A stretch of DNA of 64,000 nucleotides from Gracilariopsis chorda (GCA_003194525.1 NBIV01000216.1:62001-126000); one strand, 5' to 3'; counted from the first letter of the stretch, positions 33,031-44,888 are shown. Made by a program: numbers and translations. The notes: generated by a model from the letters alone, not told the origin.

Positions 33031-33846
33031 CTAGTGATTTGCATCCTCTGCCTGTTTTCCTACTATGTTATACACTGATTTGTCGGTTCCAGATAGCTCT
33101 TTTTGTCTTTCCTGGTGCTGCTTTTCGAGTTCCAGCATTTCAGCCTGATGATCCGTATCCGCCTCCAATATCATTGATTTCCACTCCTCGATTTTGGTTT
33201 GCTTCTCTGCTTTTCTGGATTTCAGGTATTCTTCAAGAGCTTGAAGCTCTTCCTCATGACGCACTTTTATGTGGTTCATAAATCGAAGAAACATAGAGTT
33301 GAACTGTTCATGATCCCGCAGAGCCGAATGAAGGCTTCCTAGAACATTTTGTCGCTGTTGCGCGAGACGGTTTCTTATCTCTGCTATTGATTGCTCCTGC
33401 GACGAATGCTTCGATGCTTCGATTTGTGTATGTGTCATGTTGTCTTCTTTGGAACGCTCATTCGCCAAACAGATGGGTGAATCCTCAATATTCTTGGCCG
33501 CATATGCAGACGCGCGATCTTGGATGATGCGCATCAAAAGCGTCTCTCGTTCTCTTGTCATTCGGATGTCTGTGTCTGGAGGTAACGTATTCGAAGCGTA
33601 GTAGTCCAGAAGCCGTAAGAAACGAGAACGAAGGGATGCAGGAGAGCGCTTTGTCGCTCGCGAAACTTCACCTCGCCTTTTCTCTTGGAAAGTTCTCCAC
33701 ACGTCTTCCAGAACTTCTTGCGGTAGTATGCTGGACTTCGAGTTGATAGATGCTTCATGTGATCTAGGGAGGTGTGCGTGTAAATTCAGTATAACTCGAA
33801 GAAGAATTACATCTTCATGAGCGGAGTAAAGAAATGTTTTGCGCAT
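33031..33846 (-). CDS. SANT/Myb-like N-terminus with coiled-coil tail, unassigned
   Basis: The frame gives 271 residues from the first ATG (33,846); it is open further upstream to 33,933 without an ATG, so a 5' exon may be missing. Residues 1-95 look like a SANT/Myb-type three-helix unit: an acidic first helix (YSAHEDVILLRVILN), then LEDVWRTFQEK, then a basic third helix (ASLRSRFLRLLDYY). The second half is an amphipathic, highly charged coiled coil (HEEELQALEEYLKSRKAEKQ). The arrangement suggests a DNA- or chromatin-associated factor, but that is inference. It is head-to-head with the DExH helicase gene, sharing about 600 bp of upstream DNA. Confidence 0.65.
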   Translation of the reverse strand: MRKTFLYSAHEDVILLRVILNLHAHLPRSHEASINSKSSILPQEVLEDVWRTFQEKRRGEVSRATKRSPASLRSRFLRLLDYYASNTLPPDTDIRMTRERETLLMRIIQDRASAYAAKNIEDSPICLANERSKEDNMTHTQIEASKHSSQEQSIAEIRNRLAQQRQNVLGSLHSALRDHEQFNSMFLRFMNHIKVRHEEELQALEEYLKSRKAEKQTKIEEWKSMILEADTDHQAEMLELEKQHQERQKELSGTDKSVYNIVGKQAEDANH

Positions 33847-34447
33847 GATGGTGCCAAGTGTTGTCCTTTTATCCCTTACACCTAAGGCTTTTCCTAGCGA
33901 AGGAGACACTGCAAAGTCCACATGCCGAGTCACGAACTGCAGTAATGAATTAGAAGAACACAGTCCTGAAGCACTACCATAGTTTTAGATAGACAGGTGA
34001 GAAGTCATCAAAGCTCGGAACTTGATCCTCACTAACTCCGGTCCAAGCACTTATCTCTTGGTGGATTGCCCCACCCTATGGACGAAGTTGGTGCTGTCGG
34101 CAATCTGCCTCAGGTTGTTTATGTGAAAGACCATGCACAGGACGAGTGTACCCTTGGTACGTGCACATAAGCAGGTGACCTTACATAAAGATGAATCTTT
34201 TTTTGATTTGTAGGAGATGGGAATGAAGTTGAGAAAAGCATGGACTCCGATATTCAGGCCTTTTTGGCCCCTCTTCCAAGAGTTAGATTCATGGTTTGTA
34301 TTGCTGGTTTTCGTTCTCTGCTCACCCCGTGTAGGGGCCAGCCCAAAATCATAAATAAAGGCTTTCGTTTCGTTCGTTCTTTGTTGCCCTCTTCTCCACA
34401 CGCGTCTCTCTCCCCTTCTTCTGCGTGCTAGAAACTTTTCGCCAGCT
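33847..34447. promoter_or_regulatory. Divergent promoter region
   Basis: This is the spacer between the SANT-like gene (minus) and the helicase gene (plus). Both promoters must lie in or near it. The last 100 bases before 34,448 are T/C-rich. No defined element is recognised. Confidence 0.35.
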
Positions 34448-37400
34448 ATGGGCAAGCGAAGGGGTAGAACTGGGCCAGGCGGAGCTGTGGTTTCATCCCT
34501 TTCCAAGAATCCAGGAGGAGCCGTTCGAGGGCGTGGCAGTGAAACGCAAGAGAAATCTTCCGGACAGAAGCCACGGCGAAGAGAAGACCATGAACTGAAC
34601 AAGCTAGCGAACCTTCCTTCTTCTTCAAAGACACGAAATTCTCAGGCGGGTGGGGCTAATTCTTCAAGTTCCAGTGGCCAGTCATCGGGTTGGTTAGGAA
34701 AGTCTCCCCAGCAAATGCTTCGTGAATGGTGCAATAGGAACAATCGCAAGCGCCCGTAGTAAGTTAAGTATTTTCTTGTTGTACCAGTGAAATTATTAGA
34801 GCTTCTAACCTTCTGTGCTTACTCCTCTTTGCTCAAAAAATGCAAAGCTTCTCGACAACAAGCAATTCAGATCTAGTTCGTTGTACGATTCCTCCAGGTC
34901 ATAAAGATGGAAAGCCTGGGAAAGGCTCAGCGTTTGAAAGAGTAATCGGGTTCGGGGAGAAACCTGGTGAAGATTACGCAGCATTAAATGTATTACATCA
35001 AGTTGAGCGAGGGAAACCTCTCGAAAGGCTTCTCGCCCCTGAATATCGTGAAGTTTGGTTATCCTTAGACAAGCGATACGCAGAGATGCAACAGAATCAG
35101 GAAAAACGTTCGGCCATGGCTAAGACACGAAAGCAGACCGCGGAACGTCGTGCAAACAGTGAGAAGAATAAGGAATCCGCAACAATCAGTATTGCGGCGG
35201 CATCTCGTCAGCTAATAGAAGATGCTTTGCTCCAGCAACAGTTATCAAAAGAGCCGCAGAAAGTCACGAATCTCAAGGTCGAAACTGGTGTCGCTGGATC
35301 TTCTATTAGTGACCGTAATGGTGTTCGCAGAGAGCTTCTTGATCTAGGATTTGCTGAACTTGATGCAAATGACGCCAGTCAAATGTTTTCGAACATCAGC
35401 GATGCTTTAGACTACCTCTGTCTTAATCTTGACGAGTCAGAGCTACCATCTTCATTTGCAGCGAAGGCCGATGTGGAGATAGTTCAGTTTTACTCCAAAG
35501 AGAGCTCACAAGGGCCAAAGAGAGTTGATACCACACAGCGGGATGAGTTATGTCGTTACCTTTGTCTTTCTCGATATGCTTCTGAAAGAGCCCTTAAGAA
35601 AGCGGACGGTGTTTACGAGAATGCCTTGTATACGCTGTACGAATCTTTGACACACAATATTTTCACAAGGTCACCGAGTCTTGAGAAGGACCTTGAGGCA
35701 ATGGAAATCCAAAGAATCGAGGAGAAGGAGACCTTACTTGCGATATATGGGGAAGACGTCGAAGCAGGCTTCGGGATGTTTCCAGCGTTTCCAAATAAGT
35801 GGAGCGTCATTATTCGCATTTCAGATGGTTTCCCGGCTGTCGGGTATCTAGGCTCAGCTTCTGTGGCATTTGTCGATGCAGATGGGTACTATCCTTTCTC
35901 TGCACCTGTCGTTCTAGTGTTAGAATCCGGAAGGATGACTGATTCTGAGACTGGCACACTCGCTGGTGCCCAAAAGCGTCTATTGATGCGAGGGGCGGCA
36001 GCCAAAGTGGCTGAGCTACGCAAGTCCTTCGACGCAATTGGAAATGGTGAATCCACAGTACCTAAACCAGTTTACTGTGTGTATGAGGTTATCACCTTTC
36101 TCTGTACCGCTACTGCAGAGGATCTTTTTCGCTCTGCCACCAGCAAGTTCGTTCTCCGCACTGAGAAGAGTGTTTCAGGTATCAAAGAGAGGGCTAGTCA
36201 AGCTCTACCTGAAGGAAACGACAGAACTGGAAGGAAAGAGATTGCAAGAAAGAGGATACACAGACCCGTACAGTCTGATCCTCTGAAACACTCTCCTGAG
36301 CTGCTGGAAATGAAGAAGAGAAGAGCTGGACTACCAGCGCACAAAGCAAGAAGCGAAATCTTATCTAAAGTGATGAATAACCAAGTCGTAGTGGTCAGTG
36401 GAGCAACAGGTTCTGGTAAGACCACGCAGATCCCGCAGTTCCTCCTGGAAGAAGCTTCTGAAAACAGAAGGCCGGTTTCAATTATATGTACACAGCCACG
36501 AAGAATCGCTGCTATGTCTGTGGCAGAGCGGGTGGCTTCGGAACGTTGCCAAAGCGTCGGTGAAAGTGTTGGATATCAGGTTAAACTTAATTCGAGGCTC
36601 TCAAGACAAACGCGTCTTGTGTTTTGTACAACTGGGGTGTTATTACGCCGCCTGCAGTCTGACCCGCATCTTGAAAGTGTTTCGCACGTTATTCTTGACG
36701 AGGTTCATGAGAGATCTTCGGAGACTGACTTCTTGATGCTAATTCTGCGTGATATTTTGCCCAAACGCCGCAGTTTACGTGTGATCTTAATGTCGGCGAC
36801 GCTTGACGCGGCAAAGTTTGCTGCCTATTTCTCGAGTACTCCGTCGAGCTCATCGTCATGGAAGATTAGGGTACCAATTGTAGCGATTCCAGGTCGGACA
36901 TATCCAGTTGACGAGCTTTACCTCGAGGATGCGGTTAGCTTAGCGAGGTACACTCTCAAGCCAGGTGATCGATATGCAAGAAAACGAGGACCTCCTTCTC
37001 AGCGTGGAAAGCTTGCTGGCGAGGTAGCAGGGGTCGTTAGAGATTACTATGCCCGTACCAGTGCAACCGAAGCGGCTGCGGCAGACGACCCTGCTGATGA
37101 CGATATCATCGGTAACGACTCAGGTGGAGACTCTTCAGAAATTGTGCCTCGATTTTACCTGGACGTACAACATTCTAGAGTACCTGAAGTGTCGAACTTT
37201 CATGACTATCGAGCAATGGCTTCGCTCATAGATGAGTCTTTGGTCAATTTCGACCTGATCGACATGCTTGTAAGACAGATTGTCCTTACTACTAGCTCAG
37301 ATGACAATAGTGGCGCGATTCTCGTTTTCCTTCCGGGTACTTCTGAGATTTCTACTTTGATTCGAAGGTTATCAACTGGTCCCGGGTCAAACAAATTGTG

Positions 37401-38904
37401 GGCTCTTCCTCTACATTCCCTACTCTCTCCTGAAGATCAAAGGAAGGTATTCAAACCGCCTCCGAATGGAAAGCGTAAATTGATTTGCTCGACAAACATA
37501 GCCGAGACGTCAATCACGATCAATGACGTTACAGTTGTTATTGACACACTACGTGTGAAGGAGACTTCGTTTGACCCTCTAAACGGCTTTTCAGTTCTAT
37601 CGGAGTGCTTTGTTTCGAAAGCCGCTGCAAAGCAAAGAGCAGGGCGAGCAGGTCGAGTCTCAAAAGGCACATGCTATCGCCTAGTTAGAAGAAACACGTT
37701 CGAAGCTAAGCTTGCAGCTCAACAAAAACCTGAAATCCAGAGAATTGCTCTTGAGCATCTTGTCCTTAACGTACTAAGCATTGTTTCAGAGAGCCACAGG
37801 GAAAACAGCCCTTACGATTTTTTCTCGAAGGCAATAGATCCGCCAGATAAAGAAGCTGTTGCAACTGCAATCAACAATCTCATAAATATTGGGGCTTTGA
37901 GAACGGTCGGAAGCAAAGGAAAAAAGGGATATGGCGATGTGGAGATGACGGCGCTCGGCAAGCACCTTGCTGGACTGCCTGTGGATGCAAGAATAGGGAA
38001 GCTGCTTATCTACGGCTCTGTGTTCGGCTGTCTCGATGCAGCGTTGACGATAGCATCGACGATTTCTGAACGCTCACCGTTCTACGCTCCGTTGGATAAA
38101 CGTGAAGAGGCACGTTCCGCAAAGGGGAAATTTCACTGGGGCAAGTCTGATCTCTTGACATACGTCAATGTTTACGAAAAATGGAGGGAACTTCAGGAGA
38201 ATGGACATAGCAATGGAGCTCAACAAAAGTTCTGCAATGAACATTTCCTCCTTCGAAAGTTACTGATCACAATCGGAGATAATCGGAGAAAGCTTGCTAA
38301 CGCCCTAAAAGATATTGGTTTTTGTGGACGGCAAGTAGACACTCGGGGATGGGAGCGGACTGATCAGTTCAACAAAAACGGGAGGAACCTTAGGATTTTG
38401 AGGGCAGTCATATGTGCTGCGCTATATCCGAACATTGTGCGGATTGATCTTCCACCAACGAAGTACCGGGAAGTCGCAGGAGGATCGATTCCTATAAATC
38501 ACAATTCCAAGGATCTCAAGTTGCGCACGAAGAACAGCGCACGGGTGTTTTTGCATCCGGAATCAACCAACTTTCATATTGGAAACTACGAGACGAGATG
38601 GTTGGCATATTATGAGAAGGTCCACACATCAAAACTGTTTATCCGTGATTCTACTATGGTTTCCCCATACGCGATTTTGCTTTTCGGGGGGGATATTGGA
38701 GTGAATCATAAGAATGGTCAAATGTCAGTGGATCGATGGGTAGTTTTCAAGGCCCCAGCACAGGTCGCAGTTCTGGCACGCGAGTTACGACGTGAGCTGG
38801 ATCAACTCCTTCTTCGAAAGTTCGAGAATACGGATTTAGATATTAGCAGCGACGGAAGTATGGTGAAAGATGCCATTGTTCGACTGATTACTCACGAAAG
38901 TTAA
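34448..38904 (+). CDS. UBA-RWD DExH-box RNA helicase (DHX29/DHX57 group)
   Basis: Two exons (34448-34758, 34848-38904) are joined over an 89-bp intron (GTAAGT donor, CAAAG acceptor), giving 1,455 residues. Using the downstream ATG at 34,840 would lose the first exon, whose end (LREWCNRNNRKRP) continues smoothly into the second. Domains in order: a basic N-terminus; UBA-like (about 260-300, LLDLGFAELDANDASQ); RWD (about 385-520, EIQRIEEKETLLAIYGED); a helicase core with GATGSGKTTQIPQF (about 622), DEVHERS (about 721), SATLDAAKFAAYF and QRAGRAGR (about 1033); then HA2 and OB-fold regions. UBA plus RWD next to this core is the DHX29/DHX57 arrangement; DHX29 acts in scanning of structured mRNA leaders on the 40S subunit. 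Which paralogue this is cannot be fixed here. Confidence 0.92.
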
Positions 38905-38979
38905 ACGGAACCGTTTCCGAATGTACTGCGTATAGAAAGTAGCAGAGAGCTGCAATTTCCGTTACGAGGCACGTGTATT

Positions 38980-39657
38980 TTATGCTGGTGTAGAGCCAGT
39001 TTTGGTAGACAGCGCCCTCTTTCTTACTGTTGTGGCTTTTCGTTTTGGTACGACCACACGCATTGAACCCGATGATCTTTGTTGTCGTTTCTCCAGCTCC
39101 TCGCGTTCTATCTCCATCCGTTGCTCAGCAAGACCCTGCCGAATGCCTTGGGCCAATGCTACGACAAAGAACAGCATAATGTACAAACCATAACGTCTCC
39201 AGAAACTCTTCTCTTCCTTTTCTTCAGTCTTCAGCTCTTCTTCGTGTTCCTTCTTTTCAAATGTGTACGAAAGCCACTCTGGCTTACGAGCATGTGCCCT
39301 TATTCTCTCGACGACGATCCCATCTGTATCTTGAGATAGAGAAGGGTTGCAAAACTTGGACGACCAACGCATGCCTATTGGATTGGCAGAGGGACTGTCT
39401 GTCCATACTTGTATAAAAAGTGCCCCTTTCAAGGCGCAAGAGGGCACTCTTATGAAGGGAGAACCTCCGGAAACCCGCATGTGGGCGAAGGCAGGGGCTT
39501 CCAATACTGGTTCAGAATACGGTATCCATGTTCTTCCACTATCAACTGACACTTCAACCTGGGTCCCGGCAGCATGTATGGTGAAGAAACTGAGACCGGA
39601 ACATGCAACCAGTAAGAAGGCCGGCATGAACTTTTGCGATCCAGGCACCATTTTCAT
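38980..39657 (-). CDS. EMC10-like ER membrane complex subunit
   Basis: 225 residues from the ATG at 39,657. A hydrophobic signal peptide (about residues 11-30) leads into a luminal beta-rich domain with the pair of cysteines in VPSCALKG and KFCNP. One transmembrane helix follows EKSFWRRYGLYIM. The cytosolic tail is basic with a short charged helix. The pattern (signal peptide, VP-C motif, acidic stretch, then KSF-x-x-Y-x-x-YI before the helix) matches EMC10, a subunit of the ER membrane protein complex that inserts transmembrane helices. The tail after the helix is longer than in animals. The stop is 75 bp from the helicase stop (convergent). Alternative: an unrelated type I membrane protein. 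Confidence 0.65.
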   Translation of the reverse strand: MKMVPGSQKFMPAFLLVACSGLSFFTIHAAGTQVEVSVDSGRTWIPYSEPVLEAPAFAHMRVSGGSPFIRVPSCALKGALFIQVWTDSPSANPIGMRWSSKFCNPSLSQDTDGIVVERIRAHARKPEWLSYTFEKKEHEEELKTEEKEEKSFWRRYGLYIMLFFVVALAQGIRQGLAEQRMEIEREELEKRQQRSSGSMRVVVPKRKATTVRKRALSTKTGSTPA

Positions 39658-41586
39658 GAAGGCCTGGACAAGAGAACGTAGCAAACACTTTCCAGAATTG
39701 TTTAGACCGTCGCACGCAACTCGAATGCAGAAGGCTGCACTGGAGAATAGATACGCGAAGACAAACCTGAGCCCCCAAGCACTACCAACTTCGATAGTCT
39801 AGTCTTCCGTTCGTAGTCTTTGACTTAGACATAGGCACCCGTAACAAGAGAGAGTCTTTGACTTCGGTTTTTGTTATCGGATGAAAAACCCTCTGGTCAC
39901 CAGGCGTATAGAGTTATAACTGTTCCGCCTCCTGAAAGATAGCTATTTTGTGGGGTATGTTACCCTTCGTTACAAACAAGGGTAAGCTTCGGCCCTCATA
40001 AACCTAACAATCAAACGTTTTGGTTGTCCAAAACATTTGATTATCATTGGTGCAAAAAGTTGGCACACCAAAAAGGTTCAATACTTTATCGTGAAGCACA
40101 TTTTGGGTGCTGGCGCAAATTGCCCCAAAAAAACCAAATCGTGCATTTTACTTACTGTTTAAGGGGTGCAAAGGTTGTCGCACAAATCCTTAGTTAAGTT
40201 AGAGAGAGACGGTACCAACGGTACCAATGGGTAGCAGACTGCTGTCTACCGGCAAGTGTGCGTCCTCTAAAACAACAAAAACGCAGAATTGTTTTTACGT
40301 AATCTCGTTCTCGAGAGATTTGTTCTGCTTTTCTATTCCGTAATAAAGGGTTAATGACGGAGCATCAATAGGCCTGAGCTTCCTGGAAATACATCCAATA
40401 TCTCTTACATATCTGGCTTTTAAATATGTGTATTAGAAAGTGGCCTCAGAAATTCCTTACTTTTCTGCGGAGAGAAAAGTATCTCTAAACAGATATGCTT
40501 ACCCTTTTGTCTTACTTAAAACATCAAGGACCCACAGTAGAGAAGAAAAAATATGTGTATTTGCAATTTCAAGAGACGCCCGGTCAAGGAATCCCATCGC
40601 TGTTACGCTATGAGCTATCTTGTCGTAGGCACCCTAGGTATGGCAGGCCGATAGGGGATTTGCTTTGCGACTACAACTATATTGTAGGAACCTCCTCTTT
40701 CCTGGGGAAGAGGAGGAAAGAATATAAGGAATCTTCTTTTAAGATAAAAAGTTTTAACCTTGCGAAAAGCTTAAAGAGTCTGCCTTGTAAGCGTTCCTCG
40801 TAAAGGGTCCTGGTCCAAATGCCAAGACGAGTGGGCATAAGCACGTGGTGTAAGAGTACAAACGGAAGCTACCGTTAGTGTACACGTACGTGTAATAACT
40901 AGAGAGGACCTATTGGTTTGTTTTTTGGACCTTGTCCCTGCTGGCCGGACTTTGGAAAATAGAAGGTTTCGTCCGCCTTCTACCCGGGCTTTACGCTTAT
41001 TGCTTGCAGTTCAAATGATTCACGCCTGTGCAAGAACGTTTATCATGCCGAACAGCTCTTAAAAGCTCCAGCGACTCACAGTATCCTTGATGCGAAAAAG
41101 TAGTGCAGAAATCGCTGAAGCAGAAAGCGGCGCATTTGTACGATAAGGTGATGATGCTCTCTTGATACCTGGTATCACATACAGACAGACACTCAAAGCA
41201 TAAGGTTCGCCCGTTTTCTCTTGCTTGAGCGCAAGTCAACAGCAGCGACGGGACAGAGAGCTATATTCTTCTGAGGAAGACTGACGTGTGCTTTGTGAGT
41301 CACTTTACACCAGCTTCGAGAGAAAGACCATATCCGGCCTTCGTCGTTGTCTCTGAGCAGGTCCAAAAAAACGAAACACAAAACGGCCGCCTTCCCCATA
41401 GACTTTTTTCTTCGCTCCAAGATTGGAAAGGTTACATATTCACCGAGTTCTTCTCAAGTTCAGCGTTATAAGCCGGTCTTGGAATTGAAGCCTAACATGC
41501 TCAAATCCAAGAAACTGAGTTCATTGTTTTGCCGCTGATAGGATTTCTTGTTATACCGACATTGTGCTACCCTTGTGGTTTTCGCT
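39658..41586. other. Gene-poor stretch
   Basis: No gene is supported. A 102-codon frame at 40,495-40,803 has a normal ATG but no recognisable feature. GGTACCAACGGTACCAATGG near 40,211 echoes the repeated motif inside the LINE remnant at 15,510 and may be a small relic. The promoter of the SMP-C2 gene should lie at the right end. Confidence 0.4.
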
Positions 41587-43107
41587 ATGCTTTCCCGCTC
41601 TCATCTTGACATCCTTAACTCTGCTGATGAGAATGAATCGGCAAGATGGCTATCTGCTATTATCCGTGAAATCTGGCCATATGCAGCCAATATCGCACAA
41701 GACATGATAATTCATTATGTTCAACCTGCTCTAGAGGCAAATGTCCCTGTCGGACTACCAGTCCCCCAATTCACAAAGATTGATATTGGCAATAATACGG
41801 TGGAAGTTGAGAGAGTACGAGTTTTCGAAAGGCATTATGGAAAGGACGATAATGCAGCGGTTTTTGAAGCTGATATAATCTACGACGGAAACCCCGGTAT
41901 AGAAATGACGATCGGTGACATTCCTCTTGGTGTCAATCATGCCAAACTGAAAGGCCGTGTAGAGGTCTTACTGCGACCATTGGTGTCCCTTATTCCTCTG
42001 GTAGGAGCGTGTCAGATCGGCTTTATAAATTCACCTGAAACGAAGTACAACCTAACGGGGGTAGCTGCACTGGGAAATCACCCATGGTTACAGGGATTCG
42101 TAAGCAGCGTCTCCGAGAGCTTACTCGGTGAAATGGCAGTGTTACCAAACCGCTTTGCTTTCAAACTAATACCCAACCTAGGCTTTTTCTCATTCGCCAC
42201 ACACCCAGTTGGTATCTTGCGCTTTGCTGCACTGTCTGGATCCGGGTTTCCAGCTACTGATGAGCACTGGTTCAAGCAGTTAATTGGAGTGAGCGCTTTG
42301 CCAGATGTCTATCTTTGCGTACAGCATGGTAGCACAAAGTTTCAAACTGCTGTTGTGGATAGCAACGCTGATCCCGTTTGGAATAATCAAGTGTTTGACT
42401 TTGTTTTGGCTAGTGAATCGCCCTCCCAAGAAATACGAATTGAAGCATATGATTCGGACGTGGGTCAAGATGATTTTCTGGGTCGAGCATCAGTTCTAGT
42501 CAGGGATTTGGTGAAGAGAGGTGCGATGGACCTTTCTCTCTCCGAAGCACCGAACAACTCGAAACCAGAACTAAAGATAGCCGCCAGATGGCTCCCCCTT
42601 TCCACCGATCTCCGTGACATTCAGAATGCCATAATTGCCCAGCGCACTGGCATAGGGCGTCCCAAGAACTGTTCACATCTGCTTCTAACTATCGATGTCG
42701 ATGAAGCACATAACCTGCCTTCCAACAAGAGGCCGTTTGTCAAAGTCATTGTTGGGGAACAAGTGTTCCAGACTGGTCCAGCATACGATCTCCAGGATGT
42801 CTATTCAGTCGAAAACCCTGAGTTTGAACGATCGTTCCCAATTCTACTACTAGGAACGATTGATGCCGGTACCAGAATAGAATACAAAGTAATAGATATG
42901 TTCAGCGGAGAGCTCATGGGCTGGGCATATAGCACTATAGCTGAAGCTGTAGCCGCAAGCCCTACTGGCAAAACTTATCGGTTTGCTCTGACGAAAGCGC
43001 ATAGACCCGATGCGAATCTTCAAATCAAAGTTAAGATTTGGGCTATACTGGACAAGCCACCGGTGTGGGAGCTCTTGGCTGATCCGAACCGACTGTCCGA
43101 TTCGTAG
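41587..43107 (+). CDS. SMP-domain plus tandem C2 protein (extended-synaptotagmin/tricalbin-like)
   Basis: A single exon encodes 506 residues from ATG 41,587 (MLSRSHLDIL). The SMP lipid-transfer domain (about 15-215) shows SARWLSAIIREIWPY, FTKIDIGNNTV, the strand run of FEADIIYDGNPGIEM, and LVGACQIGFINSPETKYNLTG. Two C2 domains follow (about 225-345 and 365-495). The first has a good Ca-loop pattern (DSNADPVWN and EAYDSDVGQDDFLG), so Ca-dependent membrane binding is likely. The second lacks most loop aspartates and may be structural. In extended synaptotagmins and tricalbins such proteins tether the ER to the plasma membrane and move glycerolipids. No strong N-terminal hairpin anchor is visible, which is unusual; an upstream exon could supply it. 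The stop is 79 bp from the next convergent gene. Confidence 0.88.
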   Translation: MLSRSHLDILNSADENESARWLSAIIREIWPYAANIAQDMIIHYVQPALEANVPVGLPVPQFTKIDIGNNTVEVERVRVFERHYGKDDNAAVFEADIIYDGNPGIEMTIGDIPLGVNHAKLKGRVEVLLRPLVSLIPLVGACQIGFINSPETKYNLTGVAALGNHPWLQGFVSSVSESLLGEMAVLPNRFAFKLIPNLGFFSFATHPVGILRFAALSGSGFPATDEHWFKQLIGVSALPDVYLCVQHGSTKFQTAVVDSNADPVWNNQVFDFVLASESPSQEIRIEAYDSDVGQDDFLGRASVLVRDLVKRGAMDLSLSEAPNNSKPELKIAARWLPLSTDLRDIQNAIIAQRTGIGRPKNCSHLLLTIDVDEAHNLPSNKRPFVKVIVGEQVFQTGPAYDLQDVYSVENPEFERSFPILLLGTIDAGTRIEYKVIDMFSGELMGWAYSTIAEAVAASPTGKTYRFALTKAHRPDANLQIKVKIWAILDKPPVWELLADPNRLSDS

Positions 43108-43186
43108 CACTAACTTTTGTTTCACCTGCAACTGTAGATTGATAAGCTCATTTAAACCAGTACGTTGGAAACCTTTGTTCCCTTTG

Positions 43187-43606
43187 TCAATTACAATCCC
43201 TTGGCGGTTCTGTCTGCCTTCCAAGCAAACGAGCAAGACGCAGTTTTTCAGCAAAGACCCAGATTCGGGCACCACTGCAGGTGTGACAGTAGGCTGGGTC
43301 CTCTGGGGTAGTCCTAGACTGTTCGGCGTCTTCATTCTTGTCGACGGTAAAGTCTTCATCATTGTTTGCTTCAACCTGTTTGTTGTTATTTCCAGAAAAC
43401 TTTAGCGCCTCCTGTGCCGATGATGCGATCTGTTGACCTTTTTGTTCAATTGCATGGAGCGATTCCATTAGTTTTCCTCGAACGTTTTCAACTGTATGGT
43501 CCAAGTTTTCTGGATTGCCTCCGTCTGACATATAGTAGTACAATGCCCCACCGGTTGTGGCAATGGATAAAGCAACCGCCCCTCGCACTGCTCTTGGATT
43601 CGTCAT
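43187..43606 (-). CDS. Small hypothetical single-pass membrane protein
   Basis: 139 residues from the ATG at 43,606 (MTNPRAVRGAVALS); the frame is open further upstream but without a plausible start. A short hydrophobic segment with small residues (VALSIATTGGALYYY) near the N-terminus is followed by a polar, acidic region and a final Cys pair (YCHTCSG). The N-terminus resembles small mitochondrial or ER-anchored proteins, but no family is recognised. A (GAAC)n microsatellite lies at about 43,662-43,678, upstream of the start. It is convergent with the SMP-C2 gene. Confidence 0.5.
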   Translation of the reverse strand: MTNPRAVRGAVALSIATTGGALYYYMSDGGNPENLDHTVENVRGKLMESLHAIEQKGQQIASSAQEALKFSGNNNKQVEANNDEDFTVDKNEDAEQSRTTPEDPAYCHTCSGARIWVFAEKLRLARLLGRQTEPPRDCN

Positions 43607-44888
43607 ACTGCACTTGAAGTATTCCAGACACAAGCACGATATCGTCGACTTGAAGGGTAAATGAACGAACGAACGAACGCACGGTAAAGGGTTGGACACC
43701 GAGGGGAAGCCAGCCTTGAGTACTATACAAGGCCCAATTACCGTCGCTCGACGACACCCTCTCTTCGTCCCCAGGATTGTCCAACATTAGTTTTACGCTT
43801 GCGTTTTTGCGAAGCCTTAAAAAAGCTTTAATTGAATAAGGTTATATTTTTTCACTTATTCCGTGGTGAGTTGCTGGCTATAAAGCATATAGAACCCATA
43901 TCAATTTGAGCTTTGCTTTGCCATCCCGAACCATCTAGCCTGAAACTTGACTTATTCGTTCTTCGTTATTACCCGGGACGAGGCACGTCGTATGGTGCAT
44001 ACGGCAATATCGCAAGTGAGATGATCGCACAGGGGCCTAGTGGCGTAGATGGCACTTCACGTGTCAAAGGGAAATGAAAGCCTTATTTGTCTCAGGAGGT
44101 AGCCACCTAGAAGCACCTACTACAATACATCAAAACAGTAAACCGGGTAAGGTCTAGAGACAAAGGGTGCATTATGTCTTAGAAGTAAAGGATATCTCTT
44201 TTGAAGCTTCTAGAAGAATATGTTCGATCACATGTTGTTGTTAATGTTGGTTTATGGGCAGACGAAGCATAATTCCGATTTCGACACATCTAATAAGCTA
44301 GTCTGCTCCGCAAGCCAAATCCACGCGGCAGAACCAGTTGTGAATCCATTTTGCGTCCTCCTAATTCGCACCGGCAGGAAGGTCGGCACACCACAGCAGG
44401 CGGATTAATGCATTGTGACCAAGCGGAACCAGTGGGGGTTCTCGCGCGATTCCTCAGTGCATTACTACTCCAGCAAAAAGCGACTTCGCACCGCAGCTCT
44501 AGAGATGAGCTACGACTGCTCCAACTTCGATCCATTTCACCTGGACGACTTTAACGACAATGCCGGGTCATCGATCCCACAATCCTTGATAAGTAATGTA
44601 AAACCCTACTCTCTCCATAATACAGCAGGTTGCGCAGAAAAGAACAACGTTATGTGTGAGCAGACTAACATATCGAAAGCATCTGACGGATGGTAGTCGC
44701 GAAGGAAAGAGTGATCTTGACATTTTGCTTATTCCTACAAAAGTGTTTCGTATTGTTTCAAATGTCATTAGAAGTTTCGACACGCAGCATATTCCCAAAC
44801 CATGATTGCACAATGGGAGTACGAGGGTAACCAACGTTGAAGAGCGTGGACACCATTCTCTCTCTCTCTCTTTTACGGGTACACCAGT
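43607..44888. other. Intergenic, upstream flank plus LINE 3' side
   Basis: No gene supported. At 44,859-44,873 a CT-rich simple repeat (AG-rich on the minus strand) sits just beyond the LINE stop codon and may be part of its 3' tail. Confidence 0.45.

Noticed and set aside
40495-40803. 102-codon frame with ATG
   Set aside because: No recognisable feature, in a gene-poor stretch; not enough to call a gene.
44415-44696. 93-codon plus-strand frame
   Set aside because: No domain or codon pattern to support it; it overlaps other short frames.
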